Shown: one piece after another, positions 22,085 to 31,591 of the stretch
How positions within the stretch are numbered: position 1 is the stretch's first letter
Layout of the letters: the number at the start of each line of letters is the position of its first letter
NCBI GenBank assembly: GCA_049999765.1
Contig: JBNGIQ010009147.1
Location: forward strand, 1 to 34,958
Direction of reading: 5' to 3'
Origin: Phaeoceros laevis
Lineage: Eukaryota; Anthocerotophyta; Anthocerotopsida; Notothyladales
Length of the DNA: 34,958 bases
Made by a program: the position numbers and the translations under genes
The notes under the pieces: model-generated
What the model saw: the letters and a program-made list of their open reading frames with translations, nothing else
Told to the model about the DNA's origin: nothing
Database searches by the model: none

Positions 22085-25000
22085 GGGGGCAAGCAGCTTT
22101 GGGTTGAACCGTCCAGATGGGAAGGACGTGACACTATGTCAGCAGGGAAGCCCTGAAGAGGCCTTCCAAACGGGGGAGGATTTTGCTCGAGGGGAGATTA
22201 CCAGCCAGATGGTGGAGTGGCTGCTGCAAGAATGTGCCAGAAAGAAGGATCTGGCAGATGGCAGGCGACTTCAGGTCATGCTTGTGCAACGTGGATACGA
22301 GTCACATGTTTATGTGCAGAACGCACTGATCCGAATGTTTGTAACTTGTGGAAGTCTAGCAGAGGCATATCAGGTGTTCCAAAGTCTGCCTGTCCCAAAC
22401 ATGTATTCATGGCAGACAATCATTTCAGCACATGTTCAAGAAGGGCAAAATGTACAGGCTATCAACCTCTTCCACAAAATGTTGTCTTCCAGTGTGGTGC
22501 CAAGTGAGTATGTCTGTGTGCTGGTCCTGAAGGCATGTGCCAACATAGCAGCTCTGGCTGAGGGCAAACTGGTCCATGAGTATGTCAAGGAGTCGGGTCT
22601 GGGGTCGTTGGTTAATGTTGGGAATGCCCTGGTTGCTATGTATGCAAAATGTGGGGACCTGCATGAGGCGAGCCGAATGTTTGACAGTATGGTGGAAAAA
22701 GATGTGGTCTCATGGACTTGTATGCTCGGAGGGCATGTAAGACATGGGAATGTCCTGGAGGCTTTACAGCTGTTTGAGAAAATGAAACTGGAGGGTGCAG
22801 AGGCCAACAGAGTTACATACGTTACCATCCTCAAAGGATGTGTAACCATATCAGCACTGGAGCATGGAAAGCGGATTCATTTAGAGCTTATGAACAAGGG
22901 ATTTGGTGAAGACATCGTCATTGGGAACACACTTGTTGACATGTACGCCAGATGTGGGATGTTGGATCATGCGCAGGAAGTCTTCAGCAACCTGCCGAAT
23001 AGAGATGTCGTGTCTTGGACAGCAATGATTGCAGGATACGCTTTACATGGGAATGGTCATGACGCTTTCCAACTGCTCTGCCAGATGGAGCAGCAGGGTG
23101 TGAAGGCAAATAGGTATACCTATCTGAGTGTCCTCAAAGCATGCAGCAATGGTGGACCACCAGACTTGGATCATGGCAAGCAGACTCATGCCCGTCTTGT
23201 TCGATGTGGACTGGAGTCTGATGGTCTTGTACAAAGTACTCTCATCCACATGTACGTCAAATGCTCGAGCATGGATGAAGCACGGAGGGTATTTGAGAGA
23301 TCAGCAAAAGGAGAGATCTTGTCATGGAATGCCTTAATATCTGGTTATTCTCAGCAGGGACATGTGCAGGAAGCTCTTGACCTGTTTCAGAAAATGAAGG
23401 ATAGGAGCATGAAGCCAGATAAGATCACGTTCCTCAGTGCTTTGAGAGCATGTGGGCACATAGGAGCCCTTGATCTCGGCAAAGTTATACACTCTGAGGT
23501 TATTAGTCGGAGCCTTTCACTAGACGTGGGTACTGGAAATGCGCTCATCAGTATGTACCTCAAGTGTGCGAGCATAAATGAGGCTAATAGAGTGTTTGAT
23601 AGCTTACCTGTAAGAGACGCTGCCTCTTGGACCACAATCATCAGAGGACATTTGCAGCTTGCCTCTGGTGCGGAAGCACTTCAACTCTTCAGGAGAATGC
23701 AAGAAGAAGGTGTTCATCCTAATAAGTACACTTTTGTGAGTGCCCTTGGGGCATGTAGCAGCGAGGCACTGATCCAGGAGGGCCGGGATATCCATGTGCA
23801 GATTTCTAAGGCAGGCTTGGGGTCAGACCTTGCTGTGGGGAACGCTCTCATTCATATGTATGCAAAATGTGGCTATCTGGATGAGGCCAGATCAGTCTTC
23901 AAAAGCCTACCCAGGACAGATGTTGTCTCGTGGACCACACTAATCTGTGGATGTGTGCAAAATGCGCACACTCAGGAGGCCCTGCAACTCTTTCAAAAAA
24001 TGCAGGAAGAGGGCACGAAGCCAGACACGGTCACGTTTCTGAGCATTCTGAAAGCTTGTTGCAGTGCAGCGGCTTTGGACTTGGGGAAGCACATTCACAC
24101 CCATTTGATCCACAGTGCTCTGGAATCAGATGTTGTGGTGAAGAGCGCTTTGCTCCAGATGTACACCAAGTGTGGGGACTTGGCGATTGCGAGGAACCTC
24201 TTTGAGAGTCTTGAAGAAAAAAGCCTTGCTTCGTGGAACACATTGGTTTCAGGATATGTGCAGCATGGGCATGGTCAAGATGCTCTTCAGCTCTATGAGC
24301 AGCTACAAGAGAGTGGGCTGCAGCCGGACACGAGTACCTTTGTTTTGATTCTTAATGCATGTGCCAGCACAGCAGCTCTTGATTACGCTAGACACATTCA
24401 TGCACAGGTCATCACCATGGGACTTGACTCAGACGCGGATGTCAGGAATAGCCTTCTTGACATGTATGCCAAATGTGGGAGCTGGCATGAGGCATGGGAG
24501 TTGTTCAGAATATTGGCCAAGAATGTGGTGACTTACAATGCCCTGATTGGAGGATACGCTCAGTGTGGGCATGGGCAAGAAGCTCTATGGCTCTACAAGC
24601 AAATGCAGCAGGAAGGAATAGCGCCCAACAAAATCACATTTCTGAGGCTTCTAAAAGCCTGTGGTAGTGTAGGGGATCCTGACCAGGCTAAGCAGATCCA
24701 CCTGGAACTCACAGGATGTGACGTCGAGATCGACACAACTCTTGGGAACGCATTGCTTGACATGTATTTCAAATGTCAGTGCCTGGACGAGGCTTGGCAA
24801 GTATTTAGGTCTATTCAGAAGAGAGATGCCATCACATGGGTTATAATGACTACATGTTGCTTGCAGCACGGGCACAATCATGAAGCTCTCCAAGTCTTTG
24901 AGCAGATGCAGCAGGAAGGCAAAGAGCCAGATGGTAGTGTCTACGTGAGCTTCCTCAGGACTTGTGCCAGCCTGGCTGCTCTTGATCTAGGTGAGAAAGT

Positions 25001-25772
25001 CCATTTCCAGGCCGTGAAGTGGGAACTTGATTCAGATGCAGCTGTTGCAAATGCTTTGATCGACATGTATGCGAAATGTGGGAGGCTGGAAGCAGCACTG
25101 AAGCTGTTTACCGACTTAGAGGAGAAAAATGTTGTGACTTGGACTGCAATGATCGGGGGATATGCTCTCCATGGAAGGGCTCAGGAAGCTTTGCAACTCT
25201 TCCAGCAGATGCTACAGGGGGACCAAAGGCCAAATGCTGTTACTTTTCTCAGTGTGTTGTCTGCTTGTAGCCATTCTGGACTAGTGGACAGTGGTCGTAG
25301 CGTGTTCAAGTCCATGGTTGAGGATTACGGTATTGCACCAGGACTGGAGCATTACGGTTGCATGGTTGACCTGCTCTCCCGGGCAGGACATCTCCAGGAG
25401 GCCGTGGATGTGATGAACACTATGCCAGTCCAACCTGACCACATAATGTGGTTAGCTGTGCTGGGAGCATGTCAAGTGCATGCAGAAGTGGAGCTGGGAA
25501 GGAGGGCCTTCGACTGCGTACTGAAACTGAAACCACAAACTGCGGCTGCGTATGACCTGATGTCCAACATATATGCAGCAAATGGGCGTTCGGAGGATCA
25601 GGCCCAGGTGAGGGAAAAGAGCAGGTTGGCAGGGTTGAAGAAGGTTTCAGGCAGGACCTGGATGGAACTCGGCAACCAGATGCATACCTTCACGCCGAGC
25701 AATCAGATGCCGGAGGTTGAAAAAACGCAAACGAAAGGGAGAGAGAGCGTTTCAATTGACACCATTTATTAG
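22085..25772 (+). CDS. PLS-class PPR protein with truncated E domain, no DYW
   Basis: Sequence-specific organelle RNA-binding protein family; PLS members typically guide C-to-U editing in plastids or mitochondria. About ten P-L-S triplets (~101 residues each) are visible, marked by repeated S motifs such as AMYAKCGDL, DMYARCGML, HMYAKCGYL and DMYAKCGRL. A final P2-L2-S2 set (HYGCMVDLLSRAGHLQEAV) and an E-type region (WLAVLGACQVHAEVELGRRA, SNIYAANGRSEDQAQVRE, SGRTWMELGNQMHTF) follow. The protein stops about 30 residues later with no DYW deaminase. The coding pattern (EEAFQTGEDFARGEITSQM) extends upstream of the first ATG (22209), and an in-frame stop lies at 22065. The acceptor-like CAG at 22082-22084 suggests an upstream exon supplies the start. 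If not, translation begins at 22209 (1187 residues). The rest is one exon. Confidence 0.92.
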
Positions 25773-26523
25773 ACTTATATTGGCTGATTTCATGTTGCGC
25801 CAGAATACGCAGTTCACCGTTGGACTTGCATTGTTTTCATGACAGTGGTGACTTCAGTGAGGTGAAGAAGCGCTGTGCCTTGTCTGAGGGGCAATTGATG
25901 AGCATGCTGTCCTAGAGAACGGTATCAACCACTAACGGCCAGTGCTGCCACTTTTGGCAGCCTTTAAGGCAACTATAATGAGCTCCTATCCCAGGTGGCA
26001 AATGATGAAGTATGAACGACGGGAAAGCGGAGGAAGAATGCTTTCAGTTCGGAGCTGGGGACGCAAGCGGCGGAGCGTGGCTCTGCACGGCTTGCTCATT
26101 CATGAATGCCAGATGGACTAGGAGCAGATGAAATCCAGGTCGCAGTTCTCTCAATGTCCTGTCACTGCCATCGTGTCGCTCCTCTTGTGCGAAGTCGGCA
26201 AGCCGGCGGGGGAGCAGTGATGGTGGTGTACAACTTCCGGTTGTTGTACGGGATCATCACGATGCACTTCTTGCAGGTGTATGGTGTACTGGCCCCTGCC
26301 TTTACACTTTTAAACCTGGAGCTCGTCCACTCCCGTTGCGCTTTTGAATGGCCCTTGAATGAATCCACATGTCCCACAAGCCCGCCTCACTGGCAGTTTT
26401 AAAGCTGTTGGTGCAGGGTCGCTGCGACGCAGACATTCAACTTGAAGTGGGGGAGGATGCTAGATGACGTCTTGAGATGTTGAGGGAGCCTCCCTTTGCA
26501 GCAAGCACTGCAGGAGCTACAAG
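25773..26523. other. Intergenic between the PPR gene and pectinesterase A
   Basis: About 750 bases; 3' UTR of the PPR gene and promoter of the pectinesterase gene. A 98-codon ORF at 26106-26402 has no recognisable domain. No DYW-coding sequence follows the PPR stop. Confidence 0.5.
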
Positions 26524-28801
26524 ATGCAGCAATACAGGAACCTGAATTCGGCCTCCCCTGGTGCGGGGAGGTGCTCTCCTTCCATGCGGAAAAAGTGCCT
26601 GGTTGGAATTCCGACGGCAGTTGTGGCCGCAGTGTTCATCCTCCTGGGGGCGCTGAGCCTTTTGGCGTATACACGAACTCCTGATCAGTCGCACAAGGGC
26701 CATGAGAGCTCCTTGGGAAATACCGTCATCAAGTGGATTTGCGCAGGCATGTTGTATCCGGACGTGTGCAAGGATACTCTGAGCAATGCTCCAGGTGGCG
26801 CCACTCATAGCCCGAAGGAGCTGGCAACCTTTCTCATTGGGACGGTGTTGGCTGCCCTGAACGAGTCCTCCCTCGCAGTAAATTGGATGCTTGTGTCAAA
26901 CGCGTCCAGCAATTATGCAAATTCGACAGCGGCATTGGAGGTGTGCAATGAGGTTAGTTGAACTTCAAGCATTTCCGCGTGCCAACGGTTGTTCGTTTGT
27001 TGTGGAAGACGCTTGCAATTGCTTGCACGGATCTGCCGCTGACTGCAACATTTGGTGATGCAAGAAACCAGCTTTGAGGAATTAGGAGCTCTAGCAAAAA
27101 AATTTTTGGAGTTGTTCTGGTAGGCCTGAGGATTTCACAGTTACATGTATCCTGCCGCAGGATGGCTGACTACGAGTGCGGCACGCAGGTCATCGAGTAC
27201 GCTCAGGATCAGCTCGGTGCCTCACTCGTTGAGCTCTCCGGTGTGACAAATAGATCCAGTGCATTGGCGAGGGAGGGTGACATTCAGACATGGCTGTCCG
27301 CATCCATGAATTTACACGACACCTGCATTGACGAGCTGCTCATGGCTGGGACCTCAGGCTATCCAACAACCTCTGCGCAACAGCCACCGGATCCAGTTAT
27401 TGCAATCGGCGCTCATGTAAAGCAGCTGTACTCCGTTCTGTTGCGCTCCGCAAGCTACCTTGATACTATCTCCTCCTTCCAGATGCCCCAGGGATTTCCG
27501 AAGCTTTCAGGGACGGGTCGGTATTTTGTGCCAGCCAAGGAGGGGCTTCCGAGGCAGAATGCTTCTGTGAAAGAGTTCAGCCAGCACATGAAGCGGTTGC
27601 TGCTGGACATTTCTAGCTGGCCTCCCAACGCCACTGTGGATTCTACAGGGAACTCCTCCGTGTACCGAACCATTCAGGATGCTGTGAATGCTGCTCCAAC
27701 TAATAGCGATGATCGGTATGTCATCAAGATCCTGGAAGGTGTATACCAAGGGCAGATCAACGTTTCCAAACACCACAAGCACATTGCTTTTGTTGGCGCT
27801 GGGATTGATAAGACTGTCATCACCGGAAGTCTCCACTACGATGAAACAAGAACAACCTACCGCACAGCCACTCTTGGTATAGTGTGAACACCATGTCCAT
27901 TATTTGGGCAATCTGTCCTGAACTGTGTGTTGTGACCTAATAAGTAGCAATCAAATGCTGATCATCGGAATAACCTGTGCAGCCATCAATGGGGAGGGAT
28001 TTCTTGGGACGGAGTTCACAGTGAAGAATACTGCAGGACCTGAAAACCATCAAGCTGTGGCCCTCCGAGTGTCAGCTGACAAAGCTGCCTTTTATAAGGT
28101 GAAAGTTACTGCCTTTCAGGACACACTGTACGCCCATTCTCATCGGCAGTTCTTTAGCGAATGCTACATCGAGGGCACTGTTGACTTCATCTTCGGAGAC
28201 AGTTCGGCAGTGTTTCAGAACTGCAATCTGGTGGCAACAACAGGCTTACAGACTCAACAAAACATTTTCACTGCCCAGGGCAGGTCAGACCCAAACCAGA
28301 ACACAGGTTTTGTGTTCCAAAATTGCACCCTCTCCCCGTCTGCTAGCTACAGCGCCCAGCTCGGCAGTTTCAAGTAAGTCCCATCTGTTGCCCCAAAAAA
28401 TGCTTACTCTTGATGCATCTGGTCCCGATCTCTAACCTAGGCTTACAGTGAGGGGCTACATAATGACTGGCCTATCATTGCGTGCCTGCAGGTCCTATCT
28501 GGGAAGGCCCTGGAAGAACTACTCGAGAACCATCTTTGTTGACACATACATGGAGAGCATCATTGCGCCCGAGGGGTGGCTGTCCTGGCTGGGAGCCCAG
28601 CCCCCTGACACCGTTTACTATGCAGAATTTCGGAATCGGGGCCCAGGAAGCAATACTTCACAGAGAGTGAACTGGACCGGAGTCCATCAGTTTAACGATT
28701 CCAATGAGGTGTCTCCTTTCCTTCCCAACGCCTTCATCTCCAGCTCAACGTGGCTGCCGGAAACAACATTCCATTACGACGAAGGGTTACGGTCTCCATG
28801 A
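26524..28801 (+). CDS. Pectinesterase with PMEI pro-domain, copy A (4 exons, 621 aa)
   Basis: Removes methyl esters from cell-wall homogalacturonan. Exons 26524-26952, 27141-27876, 27983-28373, 28492-28801, all GT-AG. An N-terminal membrane anchor (residues ~24-48, VGIPTAVVAAVFILLGALSL) directs it to the secretory path. The PMEI inhibitor-like pro-domain follows, with its four Cys (ICAGMLYPDVC, ALEVCNE, HDTC). The catalytic domain is complete: Gln412 (NHQAVALR), Gln434-Asp435 (FQDTLY), Asp456 (GTVDFIFG), Arg524 and Trp526 (YLGRPW). The exon-2 start is unusual: the acceptor in line with copy B (27160) would give a stop at once, while the upstream acceptor at 27140 keeps the frame and adds LHVSCRR. 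The dibasic RKLL processing motif of copy B is absent here (GRYFVPAKEG instead). It is the first of a tandem family with 28955-29480 and 31592-33825. Confidence 0.93.
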
Positions 28802-28857
28802 CAGGATCACAAACCAGAAGTGTAGCCAATCGTACTGTGAGGCCAAATCCTATATTA

Positions 28858-28863
28858 AATAAA
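28858..28863 (+). promoter_or_regulatory. Putative polyadenylation signal AATAAA of pectinesterase A
   Basis: AATAAA in an AT-rich stretch about 57 bases after the TGA of copy A. Position and context suit a plant near-upstream element. Confidence 0.4.
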
Positions 28864-28954
28864 TATTGCTGGCCAACATGCAAGCAGAAGTGAATTCGTC
28901 TGGCGGACTCTCCCCGACTCTCCTTACTCTCTCGCTGTCTCTCATTCTTGGGCC

Positions 28955-29480
28955 ATTGAAGGCGTGTGCAATGCGGTGAGTTGAAGTACCTGATCATGAG
29001 TCTTTGACCGATGGTAATTACAATTTGTTTTGGCAGTGTACAACAGCTGATGTCATCTTCGGAGACAGTTCGGCTTACTTCCAAGAGTGCGACCTGGTAG
29101 CAACGACGACAGGCTTTAGAGAGGCACCAGACCAGGGCAGGGCAGACCCAAACAAGAATACAGGGTTCGTGTTCCAAAATTGCAACCTCTCCCCATCTGC
29201 TAGCTACAGCGTGCACCGAGCTCGGCGGTGTCAAGTACGTGCCTGATCTTAGGTCTACCTGCTGCCCCGAAACCTAGTGCGATGCATCTGAGGTACCTCA
29301 CAGATGCTCTATATTTACGAGAGTGTGCCTGTACAGGCCTGCCTACAGGTTCCATTGCCTACAGGTTCTATCTGGGAGGGCCCCTGGAAGACCTACTACA
29401 GGACCATATTTCTTGACTCATGCATGGGACAGCATTGGCATCATTGCACCCGTCCTAGTTTACTCACGCATCTCGCCCTT
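28955..29480 (+). pseudogene. Pectinesterase pseudogene between the two intact copies
   Basis: Pieces align in order with copy A. A vestige of the exon-1 end and donor lies near 28961-28985 (gtgtgcaatgcggtgagttg). Exon 3 follows at about 29046-29236 (DVIFGDSSAYFQECDLVAT, NTGFVFQNCNLSPSASYS), with a deletion in the middle and a surviving donor-like end. Exon 4 follows at about 29356-29440 (FYLGGP, then WKTYYRTIFLDS in another frame). Exon 2 is missing, one extra C shifts exon 4, and the catalytic Arg of LGRPW has become Gly. The first catalytic Asp region is also absent. It cannot encode an active enzyme. Confidence 0.85.
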
Positions 29481-30533
29481 CTCATCTCCTGTATTTTGAA
29501 TTTTTGATGTGTGTGACTCGTTTTCTTTTGCCGGAAACAATTTTAAAACTTACTAGCTCTGAAGTTATGAACCGAGGACAGATGAAACTTCCGCGAATTC
29601 AAAAAGTAATGACCAGAATGGCCGGCCCAGATGAAACGGGACAGATTTTTTTAGTGTGCCCACTGCCCGTCCATTGCTTGGTATTGAAGCCACCGTTGCT
29701 TGTGGGTGAAACAGTCTGATAAAGCAGCTAGCCACTGCTCCAATTGAGAAACAAGTCACGCCATATCGTGTGCTTTTACAGCTGGTCACTGACACATTTT
29801 GGAATCCTCCCCAACACATGTATGCGCGAAGGAAAATATCATAAAGGTCATGGAAACCTTTGGTTGCTTGTGCCCATCTCTCCGGTGCCTCTGCACCCCT
29901 GCAGAACAGGAATTATAAAGAAGCAGAAGAAAAAAGGGACCACGTCCGACTCTGTCCGAGTGTGACGTACTGGTGAAGTCATCTCATGCCATATTTGCCG
30001 GCATGTTCAACATCAGGGCATCCATTCCATGCAATTGCATCAGTCTACTTTTTTGAACGAAAGGGGAAGATTGCAAGAAAAACATGGCGTTACTAGAGAA
30101 AAAAGTGGCGAAACGCCCTGGCTACGCCCTATCGGCATTTGGGCTGCCAAGATAGAGGCAGCTTGTGGCACGTGTCGCGCTCCCCTAAGTTGCCGCCTCC
30201 AACAACCGCCAAATCACAAACCACGAACGATAACACCATTCACCTATTTCTAATAATAAGTAGTTTTTACCCCGTCACACCATAGTTACCGAGACGTTTT
30301 TTACGACAACGTTTTTAGTTCGAACGCTGCGTTTCTTTCGACGCTTCTTATTTTAGGTCGCTTCGGAATCGCCGTATAATACATGTATTCCGGTATAAAA
30401 AATTAACGTATTACACATATTTTTATGTATTATATCACTAATGTTTTTACCACAATCTAAACTTTTGCCCGACATAGTAATATAAGTTACCTCGTGTGTC
30501 ACATATTAACGCAAACTACCCTCTCAATCTCTG

Positions 30534-30569
30534 AAGTACCCCATCAATTGCAAGTACCCCATCAATTGT
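30534..30569. repeat. 18-base tandem duplication
   Basis: Two copies of aagtaccccatcaattg(c/t), with decayed further copies (aagtacctcgttaat) downstream. Confidence 0.9.
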
Positions 30570-30650
30570 AAGCCCTCAAGTACCTCGTTAATCACTTCAA
30601 ATTCATTCCTTCCTTCCTCTCGTGCCCCCATGCGGCATGCCTCAGCCTCA

Positions 30651-30684
30651 ACCATACGCATGCCTCAACCATACGCATGCCTCA
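30651..30684. repeat. 17-base tandem duplication
   Basis: Two perfect copies of accatacgcatgcctca, each containing a GCATGC palindrome, with a partial third unit upstream and a stub downstream. Confidence 0.9.
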
Positions 30685-30793
30685 ACCGTTTTTTACGACC
30701 GTATAAGTGATTATTTATTTATTTTTTGGGCCCCTTATTTTAGGGGAAAGTTTCCCAACGAAACTTTGAAGTGCTCGAAGTATATGAAAGAAT

Positions 30794-30819
30794 CGCCGCT
30801 TCCAAGGTAGGAAGCGGCG
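30794..30819. repeat. 10-bp perfect inverted repeat (hairpin)
   Basis: cgccgcttcc and ggaagcggcg are exact reverse complements around a 6-base loop (aaggta). There is no T-run, and bacterial-type termination does not apply here. It may be the end of the duplicated element. Confidence 0.85.
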
Positions 30820-31591
30820 CTCCCGGGCACTATGCGTCACACACTCGAAATAATAAACTACTTCTTCTTCTACTGTACATGCCGCGCTGCGTACATACAG
30901 ACTAACTGTACACCGCGTTCGACTTGAAACGCAAGACAATGAAAGGCTGGAGCGAAGACTCGGCAACGAGCGAAGACTTGGCAAGGTCTGGGTCAAGGCA
31001 TCTGGTGGGCCCCGCCCCTCCGCCCTGCTCGCAGAAACCGCGTGTTGCACTCCGGCCGGCTTCAAGCAGCCCGGCAGATTTGGCGCTCCCCACTAGCACA
31101 CTCGACCTTTCTCTCTCTTCTCCCTCGGAGTCGGCGTCCACTACAAAGGGCGGTACCGGTGTGCAACATTTCAGCTCCGCAAGTGCTCCCCTCGGCTGGC
31201 CGGTTGCGAGTAACCGCGCACAGCCTGCGCAGCTGTAGTCCACTGGACCATCTTCCACACTGAGAACTTCGTCTTCTCGCGTGCGTGCGTGAGCTTCCGC
31301 ATTCCCAAGCTCGCTGACATTCGGAACATTTCGCGGTTGGTGATGAGACGCCGCCGGAAGGTTGAGCAGCTTCCGCTTCCATTCCCTCTTCTTCTCCACT
31401 CCCTCCTGTAGCTAGCGGGCCTTCCTCCTCCTGCTTGCTCTTCCTCTTCTTGCAATTGTCTTCCTTGTTCTGTTGGATTGGATCAGATTGGATTGCTGCA
31501 CAAGCCACAGCCTTTCGAGAGGCATTGCCGGGGAAGCACTGGATTGGTTGAAATCAGGGCGGACGAAGAGATTTGTGAGAAAGGGGGAGCC

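Larger units (their letters stand above)
30295..30819. repeat. Duplicated intergenic element with three ordered motifs
   Basis: The same three words occur twice in the same order: cgttttttacgac (30295 and 30687), cttattttagg (30347 and 30734) and gaatcgccg (30366 and 30790). Between and around them lie two small tandem repeats (30534-30569, 30651-30684), and the second copy ends in a 10-bp perfect hairpin (30794-30803 with 30810-30819). This looks like a decayed duplicated element, possibly a small DNA transposon; no transposase is present. Confidence 0.5.
29481..31591. other. Intergenic upstream of pectinesterase B
   Basis: About 2.1 kb. The 30240-30580 part is AT-rich and holds the repeats listed separately. 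The 30900-31480 part is GC-rich and pyrimidine-rich toward 31590, consistent with promoter and 5' UTR of the pectinesterase gene. Minus-strand ORFs there have no recognisable domain. Confidence 0.5.

Noticed and set aside
26106-26402. 98-codon ORF upstream of pectinesterase A
   Set aside because: No recognisable domain or splice signals; lies in the expected promoter region.
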